From Marinobacter excellens HL-55 (lineage in GTDB: Bacteria; Pseudomonadota; Gammaproteobacteria; Pseudomonadales; Oleiphilaceae): a DNA stretch of 64,000 nt. Below, in pieces: positions 57,753 through 64,000 of this stretch. The notes under the pieces are model-generated. The model searched no databases and was not told the DNA's origin. It saw only the letters and a list, made by a program, of their open reading frames with translations. Positions within the stretch are counted from its first letter, which is position 1. Each line of letters starts with the position of its first letter. The stretch covers positions 1,086 through 65,085 of the forward strand of contig LJZQ01000018.1 in assembly GCA_001314845.1 (NCBI GenBank). Direction: 5' to 3'. Both the position numbers and the translations under genes were made by a program.

Positions 57753-57790
57753 GGTTTATCCGTAAACCAAAAACCTCACGAAGGTTAACA
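57753..57790 (+). promoter_or_regulatory. BirA-type biotin operator
   Basis: GTAAACC (57762-57768), 14 bp, then GGTTAACA (57783-57790) fits the BirA operator form TTGTAAACC-N14-16-GGTTTACA with few changes. A further half, GGTTTA at 57753-57758, forms an exact dyad with TAAACC (57763-57768, spacer TCCG). It lies right after the bioB promoter, 10 bp before the ATG. Confidence 0.8.
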
Positions 57791-57800
57791 GGACTTTGCC

Positions 57801-58859
57801 ATGACCGCCACAGCACTGCGTCACGACTGGACACTTCAGGAAGCCCGGGATCTGTTTAACCTTCCCTTCAATGATCTTCTGTTCCGGGCCCAGACGGTAC
57901 ACCGTGAGCATTTCGACCCGAATGAGGTGCAGGTCAGCACCCTGTTATCCATCAAGACCGGTGCCTGCCCTGAGGATTGCAAATATTGCCCTCAAAGTGG
58001 CCATTACAACACGGGCCTTGATAAAGAAAAGCTTTTGGAAATTGAGAAGGTGGTAGCGGAAGCTCGCGCAGCGAAAGACAAGGGCGCGTCGAGATTCTGT
58101 ATGGGCGCTGCCTGGCGCAGTCCTTCGAAGAAGGATATGCCGTATGTGCTGGACATGGTCAAGCAGGTGAAGTCGCTGGGTATGGAAACCTGTATGACCC
58201 TCGGCATGCTGAAGGAAGAGGAAGCTCAAGAACTGGCGAGCGCGGGTCTGGATTATTACAACCACAACCTGGACACCTCGGAGAAGTACTACAGCCACAT
58301 CATCACCACCCGGACCTATCAGGACCGTCTGGATACCTTGGATAACGTGCGTAAGGCGGGCATGAAGGTCTGCTGCGGCGGCATTATGGGCATGGGCGAA
58401 GACGAAGACGACCGGGTGGGTCTGTTGGTGCAATTGGCGAATTTGCCGCAGCATCCGGAGAGTGTTCCGGTCAATATGCTGGTTAAGGTGAAGGGTACGC
58501 CGCTCGAGGATGTTGAGGATCTGGAGCCGTTCGATTTCATCCGGATGCTGGCGGTGGCGCGGATTATGATGCCGGCGTCTCATGTGCGGTTGTCTGCCGG
58601 GCGGGAGCAGATGAATGAGCAGATGCAGGCGTTGTGTTTCTTCGCCGGGGCCAATTCGATTTTCTATGGCGAGAAGCTGCTAACTACGTCGAATCCGGAA
58701 GCGGATGCGGATATGCAGTTGTTTGGCAAGCTGGGGATTCGGCCTGAGCAGCGGGAGCAGTGTGCGACCGAAGAGCATGAAGAGGAAGTGCTGGCAGACG
58801 CCGTCGAATATGAGGCGACCAAGCATATGTTCTATGACGCCACTCGCGAATCGGCCTGA
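57801..58859 (+). CDS. bioB: Biotin synthase
   Basis: A radical-SAM enzyme of 352 residues that inserts sulfur into dethiobiotin. [17 protein letters not shown] gives the CxxxCxxC cluster, and later residues include [21 protein letters not shown] and the Arg in [14 protein letters not shown]. It is the first gene of the bio operon, with the promoter and BirA-type operator directly upstream. A 110-bp repeat lies between it and bioF. Confidence 0.96.
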   Translation: MTATALRHDWTLQEARDLFNLPFNDLLFRAQTVHREHFDPNEVQVSTLLSIKTGACPEDCKYCPQSGHYNTGLDKEKLLEIEKVVAEARAAKDKGASRFCMGAAWRSPSKKDMPYVLDMVKQVKSLGMETCMTLGMLKEEEAQELASAGLDYYNHNLDTSEKYYSHIITTRTYQDRLDTLDNVRKAGMKVCCGGIMGMGEDEDDRVGLLVQLANLPQHPESVPVNMLVKVKGTPLEDVEDLEPFDFIRMLAVARIMMPASHVRLSAGREQMNEQMQALCFFAGANSIFYGEKLLTTSNPEADADMQLFGKLGIRPEQREQCATEEHEEEVLADAVEYEATKHMFYDATRESA

Positions 58860-58876
58860 TTTTTGAACGGGTGCAT

Positions 58877-58986
58877 GTGGAGGCCGGGGCGTGCCTTCCA
58901 GGACACGCTACGAGCACATCCATGTGCGCTTGTTTCGGGCCGTCCCTGGCCCTCAACAGTCCTGGAAGGCACGCCCCGTCCTCCAC
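58877..58986 (-). repeat. Long-stem GGA-hairpin repeat, copy C
   Basis: Arms 58877-58904 and 58959-58986 pair over 28 bp with one mismatch. The core, read on the minus strand, has a stem GGGCC/GGCCC (58937-58941 with 58948-58952) with GGGA in the loop and a perfect stem GCACAT-GG-ATGTGC (58914-58927). It ends AGCGT before the arm, as in other copies. It lies inside the bio operon between bioB and bioF, core strand opposite to transcription. Confidence 0.88.
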
Positions 58987-59039
58987 GCCAACGCTGGCAG
59001 GGTTTTCAGGTACCATTGATCGGGTAGCCGGTGTTCCAA

Positions 59040-60227
59040 ATGCGCGATTTTGCCCACGAAATTGAACAACGAAAACAGGCCGGTCTCTATCGAACTCGCC
59101 GCCTGATTTCCGGCCCCCAGCAGCCAGCGCTGATGGCAGGCGGCACGCCGTTGCTGTCGTTTTGCAGTAATGACTATCTGGGTCTTGCCAATCATCCTGA
59201 CAATATTGCCGCTCTGATCAGCGCGCTGCCGAAAACTGGCTTGGGCGGTGCTGCGTCACATCTGGTTTGCGGTCATCACGATGCCCATCATCAATTGGAA
59301 CAGCGTTTGGCGGCGTTTACTCAGCGCAGCTCAGCTCTGTTTTTTTCGACCGGTTATATGGCCAATATGGGCGTGATTTCCGCGCTGGCGGGTCGTGGGG
59401 ACACGATTTTTTCTGATCGGCTTAATCATGCTTCGATTATTGATGGATGCATTCTGAGCCGGGCGCGCGTTCAGCGTTACGCCCACGGCGATGTTGGCGC
59501 GTTGGAGTCGATGCTGGCGGAAACCTCAGGCCACAAGCTGGTGGTGACGGATGGGGTGTTCAGTATGGACGGCGATGTGGCGCCGTTGAAGGCGTTGGCT
59601 CGGGTCTGTAGGGCTCATGATGCGCTGTTGGTGGTGGACGATGCCCACGGGATTGGTGTGTGTGGTCCGCAGGGCCGGGGCAGTGTTCTGGAGGCCGGGT
59701 TGTCGGAAGACGAGGTGCCGCTGCTGATTGGTACTCTGGGTAAGGCCGTAGGCACTAGTGGTGCGTTTGTGGCCGGGCCGGCGGTGTTGATGGATTATCT
59801 GGTGCAGAAGGCCCGGACGTATATCTACACCACGGCCATGCCGCCCGCATTGGCGGCGGCGACCTGTGCGAGTCTGGATCTTATTGAGGCCGGGGAGTCG
59901 CGGCGCGAGCATTTGCGTGAGTTGATTGCTCGTTTTCGTGCCGGAGCCGAACAGCTCGGTTATGAGCTGATGCCGTCACAGTCACCCATTCAACCGATCA
60001 TGATTGGTGGCAATCAAGAGGCGCTGGCGCTGAGTCAGGCTCTTGAGCAGCAGGGCGTTTTGGTGACCGCTATCCGGCCACCGACCGTACCGGCAGGCGA
60101 AGCAAGATTGAGAGTGACGTTGAGCGCTGCCCATACCTGCGAACAGTTAGGCCAGCTGTTGAGGGCACTGGCGCAAAGTCGGGCGTTGCTCTCCGGGAGA
60201 GCATCTCCGCCGGTGGCGGCGGTATGA
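59040..60227 (+). CDS. bioF: 8-amino-7-oxononanoate synthase
   Basis: A PLP enzyme joining pimeloyl-ACP (or CoA) and alanine in biotin synthesis. Blocks include FCSNDYLGLANHP, VDDAHGIGVCGPQGRG, the PLP Lys in LIGTLGKAVGTSGAF, and SRAR. It has 395 residues from ATG 59040; a GTG at 59031 would add three. No strong ribosome site is visible, and the upstream repeat C may affect expression. Its stop overlaps bioC by ATGA. Confidence 0.94.
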   Translation: MRDFAHEIEQRKQAGLYRTRRLISGPQQPALMAGGTPLLSFCSNDYLGLANHPDNIAALISALPKTGLGGAASHLVCGHHDAHHQLEQRLAAFTQRSSALFFSTGYMANMGVISALAGRGDTIFSDRLNHASIIDGCILSRARVQRYAHGDVGALESMLAETSGHKLVVTDGVFSMDGDVAPLKALARVCRAHDALLVVDDAHGIGVCGPQGRGSVLEAGLSEDEVPLLIGTLGKAVGTSGAFVAGPAVLMDYLVQKARTYIYTTAMPPALAAATCASLDLIEAGESRREHLRELIARFRAGAEQLGYELMPSQSPIQPIMIGGNQEALALSQALEQQGVLVTAIRPPTVPAGEARLRVTLSAAHTCEQLGQLLRALAQSRALLSGRASPPVAAV

Positions 60228-61051
60228 GCGTGTTTGCTGACTTGGCGGCGATCAATTGTGCGGACGGTGGTACAGGATCCAAGCAGTCTATTGCCCGGGG
60301 TTTTGGTGGCGCTTCCCGCACCTACGACAGCGCATCCCGCCTGCAAAAGAGCATGGGCGACACGATGTTGGCGCGCATTCCGGCTGAGCTAAACCCGGGC
60401 ATTGTGTTCGACCTGGGTTGCGGCACAGGCTGGTTTACTCGCAGGCTTGCGGCAAGATATCCGGATGCTGGGATCACCGGCGCCGATCTGGCTCCGGGAA
60501 TGCTGGCGCAGGCCAAAGCGGCCGGCTCTGATGCGGTGACTTGGCTAAACGCTGACGCCGAACAGTTGCCGCTGGCGGATCAGAGTGTGGATCTGATTTT
60601 CAGTAACCTGATGATTCAGTGGAGCCCTCGCCCCGAAGCCGTTCTTGCAGAGTGCCAAAGAGTCCTGAAGCCCGGCGGTTTGCTGGCTGTTTCTAGCTTG
60701 TTGGATGGCACCTTGGGGGAGCTCAAACAGGCTTGGGCGAATGCCGATCCGGGGCAGGCCCATGTTAACCGGTTCGCTACACACAAAGATTGGCGAGCTC
60801 TGACCGCAGACTCTCTGCCCGGCTCAGAGCTTGAGGTAGGCACCATTGTGTTGCCCTATGACTCACCTATGGCACTGAACCGGGAGCTCAAGCATCTCGG
60901 CGCTGTGTTCAAGGGCGAAGAAAGGCGCCGGACGGTCACGGCGCCCGGGCGTTTTCGGGCCATGTGCCGGGCTTATCCCCATGGCGATGATGGCGAATGT
61001 CTGGCGACTTACCAAGCAGGCTGGCTGTATTGGCGCAAGCCTGAACTTTGA
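60224..61051 (+). CDS. bioC: Malonyl-ACP O-methyltransferase BioC
   Basis: Methylates malonyl-ACP to disguise it as a fatty-acid primer for pimelate building. A SAM motif FDLGCGTGWFTRRLA is near 68-82, and ADAEQLPLADQSVDLIFSNLMIQWSPRP follows, typical of BioC. It has 275 residues. It overlaps bioF by 4 bp and runs directly into bioD. In many relatives bioH lies between bioF and bioC; here it is absent from the operon. Confidence 0.93.
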   Translation: MSVFADLAAINCADGGTGSKQSIARGFGGASRTYDSASRLQKSMGDTMLARIPAELNPGIVFDLGCGTGWFTRRLAARYPDAGITGADLAPGMLAQAKAAGSDAVTWLNADAEQLPLADQSVDLIFSNLMIQWSPRPEAVLAECQRVLKPGGLLAVSSLLDGTLGELKQAWANADPGQAHVNRFATHKDWRALTADSLPGSELEVGTIVLPYDSPMALNRELKHLGAVFKGEERRRTVTAPGRFRAMCRAYPHGDDGECLATYQAGWLYWRKPEL

Positions 61052-61065
61052 ACAGGAAAACTGAG

Positions 61066-61770
61066 ATGGCGAAGAAAACGTATTTCGTAACCGGCACCGA
61101 CACGGGTGTGGGTAAAACCATTGCCGCGGCGGCGATTCTGGAGGCGGTAAAAGCCGCGGGTAAGCGCACCATCGCCATGAAGCCCATCGCCTCAGGTTGT
61201 GATCAGACGGACCAGGGGTTGCGCAATGAAGATGCGTTGATGCTGCAGGCGGCCATCACGGAAGAGCTCGCTTACGATTCGATCAATCCGATTGCTCTTG
61301 AGCCTGCCATCGCGCCTCACGTGGCGGCGCAACAAGCCGGCAAGAATATTACTGCTCAGCGTCTCATTGGTTTCTGTCGCGGTTTGCAGATTCGCCCCGC
61401 CGATCTCATGCTTATTGAGGGCGCAGGCGGTTGGCGGGTGCCCCTGAATGACCGGGAAACCTATTCTGCGGTCCCCCGTGAGCTTGGGCTGGATGTCATT
61501 CTGGTGGTGCCTCTCAAGCTGGGTTGCATCAATCATGCAATGCTCACCGCCGAGGCCATTCGCGCAGATGGCCTGTTTCTGGCTGGCTGGGTTGCCAATC
61601 ACCCGGAAGCTGAGGTCATGAACTGCGAGCAGGAAACCCTGAACTATCTGAGTACGCACCTCGGCGCCCCCTGTCTCGGGGTGCTGCCCTGGATGGAATC
61701 CACGCAGATTGCGCGATTACCCGAGGTGCTGGCTGGGTTTCTGAACATCAAGCCGCTGATTGAAATTTGA
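61066..61770 (+). CDS. bioD: Dethiobiotin synthetase
   Basis: Forms dethiobiotin from DAPA, CO2 and ATP. The P-loop FVTGTDTGVGKTIAAAAI is at the N-terminus, KPIASGCDQT follows, and LIEGAGGWRVPLND carries the second motif. It has 234 residues. ATG 61066 has AGGA upstream; a TTG at 61048 would add six residues overlapping bioC. It is the last gene of the operon; no terminator is obvious. Confidence 0.95.
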   Translation: MAKKTYFVTGTDTGVGKTIAAAAILEAVKAAGKRTIAMKPIASGCDQTDQGLRNEDALMLQAAITEELAYDSINPIALEPAIAPHVAAQQAGKNITAQRLIGFCRGLQIRPADLMLIEGAGGWRVPLNDRETYSAVPRELGLDVILVVPLKLGCINHAMLTAEAIRADGLFLAGWVANHPEAEVMNCEQETLNYLSTHLGAPCLGVLPWMESTQIARLPEVLAGFLNIKPLIEI

Positions 61771-61820
61771 CCAGGATTGTGCGTAAATAGAGTCAATTGG
61801 TTGTCATAGGAACCATTGGC

Positions 61821-62066
61821 ATGATCAACAATACCCTTTCTCTTGGTGTTCAAGGCATTCAGGACGGCATGGTGGGCATGGAAAACGCGGCCCGCAAAAT
61901 TGCTCGTGGCGGTGTTGATGGGCCACAGGGGACCGCCAGCGGCGCAGGCAATCTGGCTGAGCCGTTGATCGATATGATTCTTTATGAGCGCAGCGTTGAG
62001 GCCTCTGCCCAAGTGGTTAAAACCGCAGATGAGACACTCGGTACCCTTCTGGATATTCGTGCCTGA
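61821..62066 (+). CDS. Minimal flagellar rod/hook-like protein (joined N- and C-terminal helices)
   Basis: An 81-residue protein. The start INNTLSLGVQGIQDGMVGMENAARKIA resembles the first helix of flagellar rod proteins (SGLQAAQ...NNIANA pattern). The end NLAEPLIDMILYERSVEASAQVVKTADETLGTLLDIRA closely resembles the C-terminal helix of FlgC/FlgG/FlgE (MI..QR.YEAN..VI.TADEML..LL.I). Only a short Gly-rich linker joins the two; the usual middle domain is missing. AGGAA precedes ATG 61821. It is followed by a metallopeptidase-like gene 18 bp downstream, not by other flagellar genes. Confidence 0.65.
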   Translation: MINNTLSLGVQGIQDGMVGMENAARKIARGGVDGPQGTASGAGNLAEPLIDMILYERSVEASAQVVKTADETLGTLLDIRA

Positions 62067-62083
62067 CCGGAGATGCCGGTGCT

Positions 62084-62797
62084 GTGAACATACTTTCCTC
62101 CATCTCTCCGATTTTTCCTGTCGTTTCGGGCGCGTTGCCGGCCACCACCAGTAACGCCTCGTCGTCGGGTTCGGGTGTAGCCTCCGGCGAAGGTTTTTCG
62201 ACCGCTGAGGGTGATCCCACCCGTGGTGTTGAGCAATCCCCCGAGAACCGGTCTGACAATACGGCCACCGACCAGGAACAGAGTTCTTCAGCCAACGCTC
62301 GTGGGCTTGATGAAGCACAACTGAAAGAACTGGCCAATCTGAAAGCCCGGGATCGTGAGGTTCGAGCCCATGAGGCCGCACACCAGGCTGTTGGCGGACA
62401 ATACGCGGGAGCGATGTCGTTTACCTACCAGCGCGGTCCCGACGGAGCGCAATATGCTGTCGGTGGTGAGGTGCCGATAGATGTCTCTCCGGTTGCCGGT
62501 GATCCGCAGGCGACGATCGAGAAAATGCGCGTTGTTCGGGCAGCCGCTATGGCGCCGGCACAGCCCTCTGCCCAGGATAGGGCCGTCGCTGCCCAGGCTA
62601 TGCAAACCATGTTGCAGGCACAGTCTGAACTGGCGCTTGGCGATGATGTTAAGCAGGCCAGTCCATCCGAATCAGGGCTAGCGAACACCGACCAGGACGG
62701 GCAAACCGCCAATGGCCGGCAAGCCAATGAAACGTATCGAAGCGTCTTTGCGATGCAGGGCACTGCCCTCGATCCTGCCACCTCCGTCTTTGCCTGA
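62084..62797 (+). CDS. Putative metallopeptidase (SprA-related/CJM1_0395 type)
   Basis: A 237-residue protein. After a Ser/Gly/Thr-rich N-terminus comes KARDREVRAHEAAHQAVGGQYAGAMSFTYQRGPDGAQYAVGGEVPIDVSPV, with a HEAAH zinc-type motif and the following family block, which I know as the SprA-related family. Peptidase activity is assumed from the motif, not shown. The Ala/Gln-rich C-terminus is disordered. No signal peptide is apparent. GTG 62084 follows GGAG. Spacing of 18 bp from the mini rod-like gene suggests one transcript. Confidence 0.65.
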   Translation: MNILSSISPIFPVVSGALPATTSNASSSGSGVASGEGFSTAEGDPTRGVEQSPENRSDNTATDQEQSSSANARGLDEAQLKELANLKARDREVRAHEAAHQAVGGQYAGAMSFTYQRGPDGAQYAVGGEVPIDVSPVAGDPQATIEKMRVVRAAAMAPAQPSAQDRAVAAQAMQTMLQAQSELALGDDVKQASPSESGLANTDQDGQTANGRQANETYRSVFAMQGTALDPATSVFA

Positions 62798-62888
62798 ACG
62801 CCCCTTCTGCTGAGTCTTTGCGCTCGTTTCCGGTTTTTCTCCCCTGTCTCTCAGACACACATCGCAACACAATTTTTAATCAGGGCTA

Positions 62889-62935
62889 TTGACAATTCTG
62901 TGCTGCAAAACGTATGTTTCAAACAAGTGTTTAAT
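62889..62935 (+). promoter_or_regulatory. Promoter with PsrA-like site before acyl-CoA dehydrogenase
   Basis: TTGACA (62889-62894) and TATGTT (62913-62918) are 18 bp apart. The dyad CAAAC-AAGT-GTTTA (62920-62933) overlaps the start region and resembles PsrA-type fatty-acid repressor sites (CAAAC-N4-GTTTG). A further exact dyad GATGCA-G-TGCATC lies at 62945-62957. The regulator is inferred. Confidence 0.5.
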
Positions 62936-63031
62936 TAAGGCTGTGATGCAGTGCATCATGGTGTCTGAGCAAACCCAAGGCCAAAGGCTGCAATTGAGCG
63001 TCAGCCGAGACCGAGAACCGAGGTGGATCCA

Positions 63032-64000
63032 ATGCCTGATTACAAAGCGCCCCTGCGTGATATCAAGTTTGTAATGACCGAGCTGCTGAACAGCGAGCAG
63101 CACTACGCCAATCTGGAAGGTGCCGAAGATGCGACTCCGGATATGGTGGATGCCATTATCCAGGAAGGTGCAAAGTTCTGTGAGCAGGTATTGTCTCCGC
63201 TGAACCGTGTGGGTGATATCGAAGGTTGTGTCTGGAGCCAAGATGGCGTCAAGACCCCGACCGGCTTCAAAGAAGCCTACCAGCAGTACGTAGATGGCGG
63301 CTGGCCGTCCATGACCGCTGATCCCAACTACGGCGGCCAGGGCCTGCCGAGTTCTCTGGGTCTGGTCATGAGCGAGATGGTTGGTACCTGTAACTGGTCT
63401 TTCGGTATGTACCCTGGCCTCAGCCACGGTGCGACCAACACCATCGAAGAGCACGGCACCGAAGAGCAGAAGCAGACCTACCTGACCAAGCTGATCAGCG
63501 GTGAGTGGACCGGCACCATGTGTCTGACCGAGCCGCACTGTGGTTCTGATCTGGGCACCCTGCGCACCAAAGCTGAGCCGAGCGCTGACGGCACCTACGC
63601 GATTACTGGCACCAAGATTTTCATCTCTGCCGGTGAACACGACATGGCCGATAACATCGTTCACATCGTTCTGGCTCGTTTGCCAGGCGCGCCGGAAGGC
63701 ACCAAGGGTATTTCCCTGTTCATCGTTCCCAAGTGTCTGCCGAACGAAGACGGATCTGCCGGTGAGCGCAATGCCGTTACCTGTGGCTCGATCGAGCACA
63801 AGATGGGTATCCACGGTAACGCCACCTGCGTGATGAACTTTGACGGCGCCAAGGGTTGGCTGATCGGGCCTGAGAACAAGGGCCTGAACTGCATGTTCAC
63901 GTTCATGAACGTTGCCCGTATCGGTACTGCGATTCAGGGTCTGGGTGCTGCCGAACTTGGCTTCCAGGGCTCTCTGACCTATGCCAAAGACCGTCTGGCC
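63032..64000 (+). CDS. Acyl-CoA dehydrogenase (FadE-like), cut by window end
   Basis: The first 323 residues of a fatty acyl-CoA dehydrogenase; no stop before the window end. ATG 63032 starts MPDYKAPLRDIKFVMTELLN, typical of the long (about 600-residue) bacterial group with an extra C-terminal domain. The FAD/substrate region has MCLTEPHCGSDLGTLRTKAEP and GTKIFISAGEHDM, and MGIHGNATCVMNFDGAKGWLIG follows. A different type from atuD at the other end. Catalyses the first step of beta-oxidation. A PsrA-like site upstream would fit fatty-acid control. Confidence 0.9.
   Translation, partial: MPDYKAPLRDIKFVMTELLNSEQHYANLEGAEDATPDMVDAIIQEGAKFCEQVLSPLNRVGDIEGCVWSQDGVKTPTGFKEAYQQYVDGGWPSMTADPNYGGQGLPSSLGLVMSEMVGTCNWSFGMYPGLSHGATNTIEEHGTEEQKQTYLTKLISGEWTGTMCLTEPHCGSDLGTLRTKAEPSADGTYAITGTKIFISAGEHDMADNIVHIVLARLPGAPEGTKGISLFIVPKCLPNEDGSAGERNAVTCGSIEHKMGIHGNATCVMNFDGAKGWLIGPENKGLNCMFTFMNVARIGTAIQGLGAAELGFQGSLTYAKDRLA

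Overview
The window reads as ordinary chromosome from a marine gammaproteobacterium, most likely Marinobacter or a close relative. This rests on protein style and gene order, not on a 16S gene, since none is present. About 22.7-52.1 kb keeps the gene order I remember from Pseudomonas aeruginosa PAO1 (PA4964 parC back to PA4938 purA): parC, serB, fimX, fimW, psd, motAB, rsgA, orn, queG, nnr, tsaE, amidase, mutL, miaA, hfq, hflXKC, hisZ, purA. No tRNA, rRNA, CRISPR array, insertion sequence or prophage was seen.

Layout. 0.1-6.5 kb: an acyclic-terpene (atu) type catabolic cluster, atuABCD on the minus strand with a divergent TetR gene (atuR) and a palindromic operator between them; the operon probably continues past the left edge. 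6.8-11.0 kb: a TRAP transport operon (TatT-like lipoprotein, solute-binding protein, fused membrane permease) closed by a strong terminator. 11.3-14.4 kb: a subtilisin-family protease lipoprotein overlapping a PrcB-like lipoprotein. 14.5-26.3 kb: parE, an SLC13-type carrier, an EAL protein, cytochrome b561-YceI, a decayed chemoreceptor, parC and serB. 26.3-30.4 kb: fimX and fimW, two c-di-GMP effectors of type IV pili. 30.6-36.2 kb: the EF-P modification set (epmB, efp, epmA), psd and motAB. 36.2-52.1 kb: the conserved RNA, envelope and DNA-repair block listed above. 52.2-57.7 kb: cmoB-cmoA, srkA, small membrane proteins, an FAD oxidoreductase and comF. 57.8-61.8 kb: the biotin operon bioB-F-C-D with a BirA-type operator. 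61.8-62.8 kb: a very small flagellar-rod-like protein and a putative metallopeptidase. 63.0-64.0 kb: the start of a fatty acyl-CoA dehydrogenase cut by the right edge.

The most unusual signal is a family of 102-120 bp elements (three complete, one cut by the left edge). Each has a long, nearly perfect outer stem whose sequence is different at every site, around a roughly 53-nt core that folds into two hairpins with GGA in or beside their loops. One core contains an exact match to the CsrA/RsmA consensus RUACARGGAUGU. Two complete copies lie inside operons (atuA/atuB and bioB/bioF). Other points worth a second look are a 15-codon reading frame with a strong ribosome binding site in a gene-free 535-bp stretch, the protease/PrcB pair, the mini rod protein/metallopeptidase pair, an AtuB-like dehydrogenase lacking the usual SDR Tyr and Lys, and the clear birA-type operator in front of bioB.
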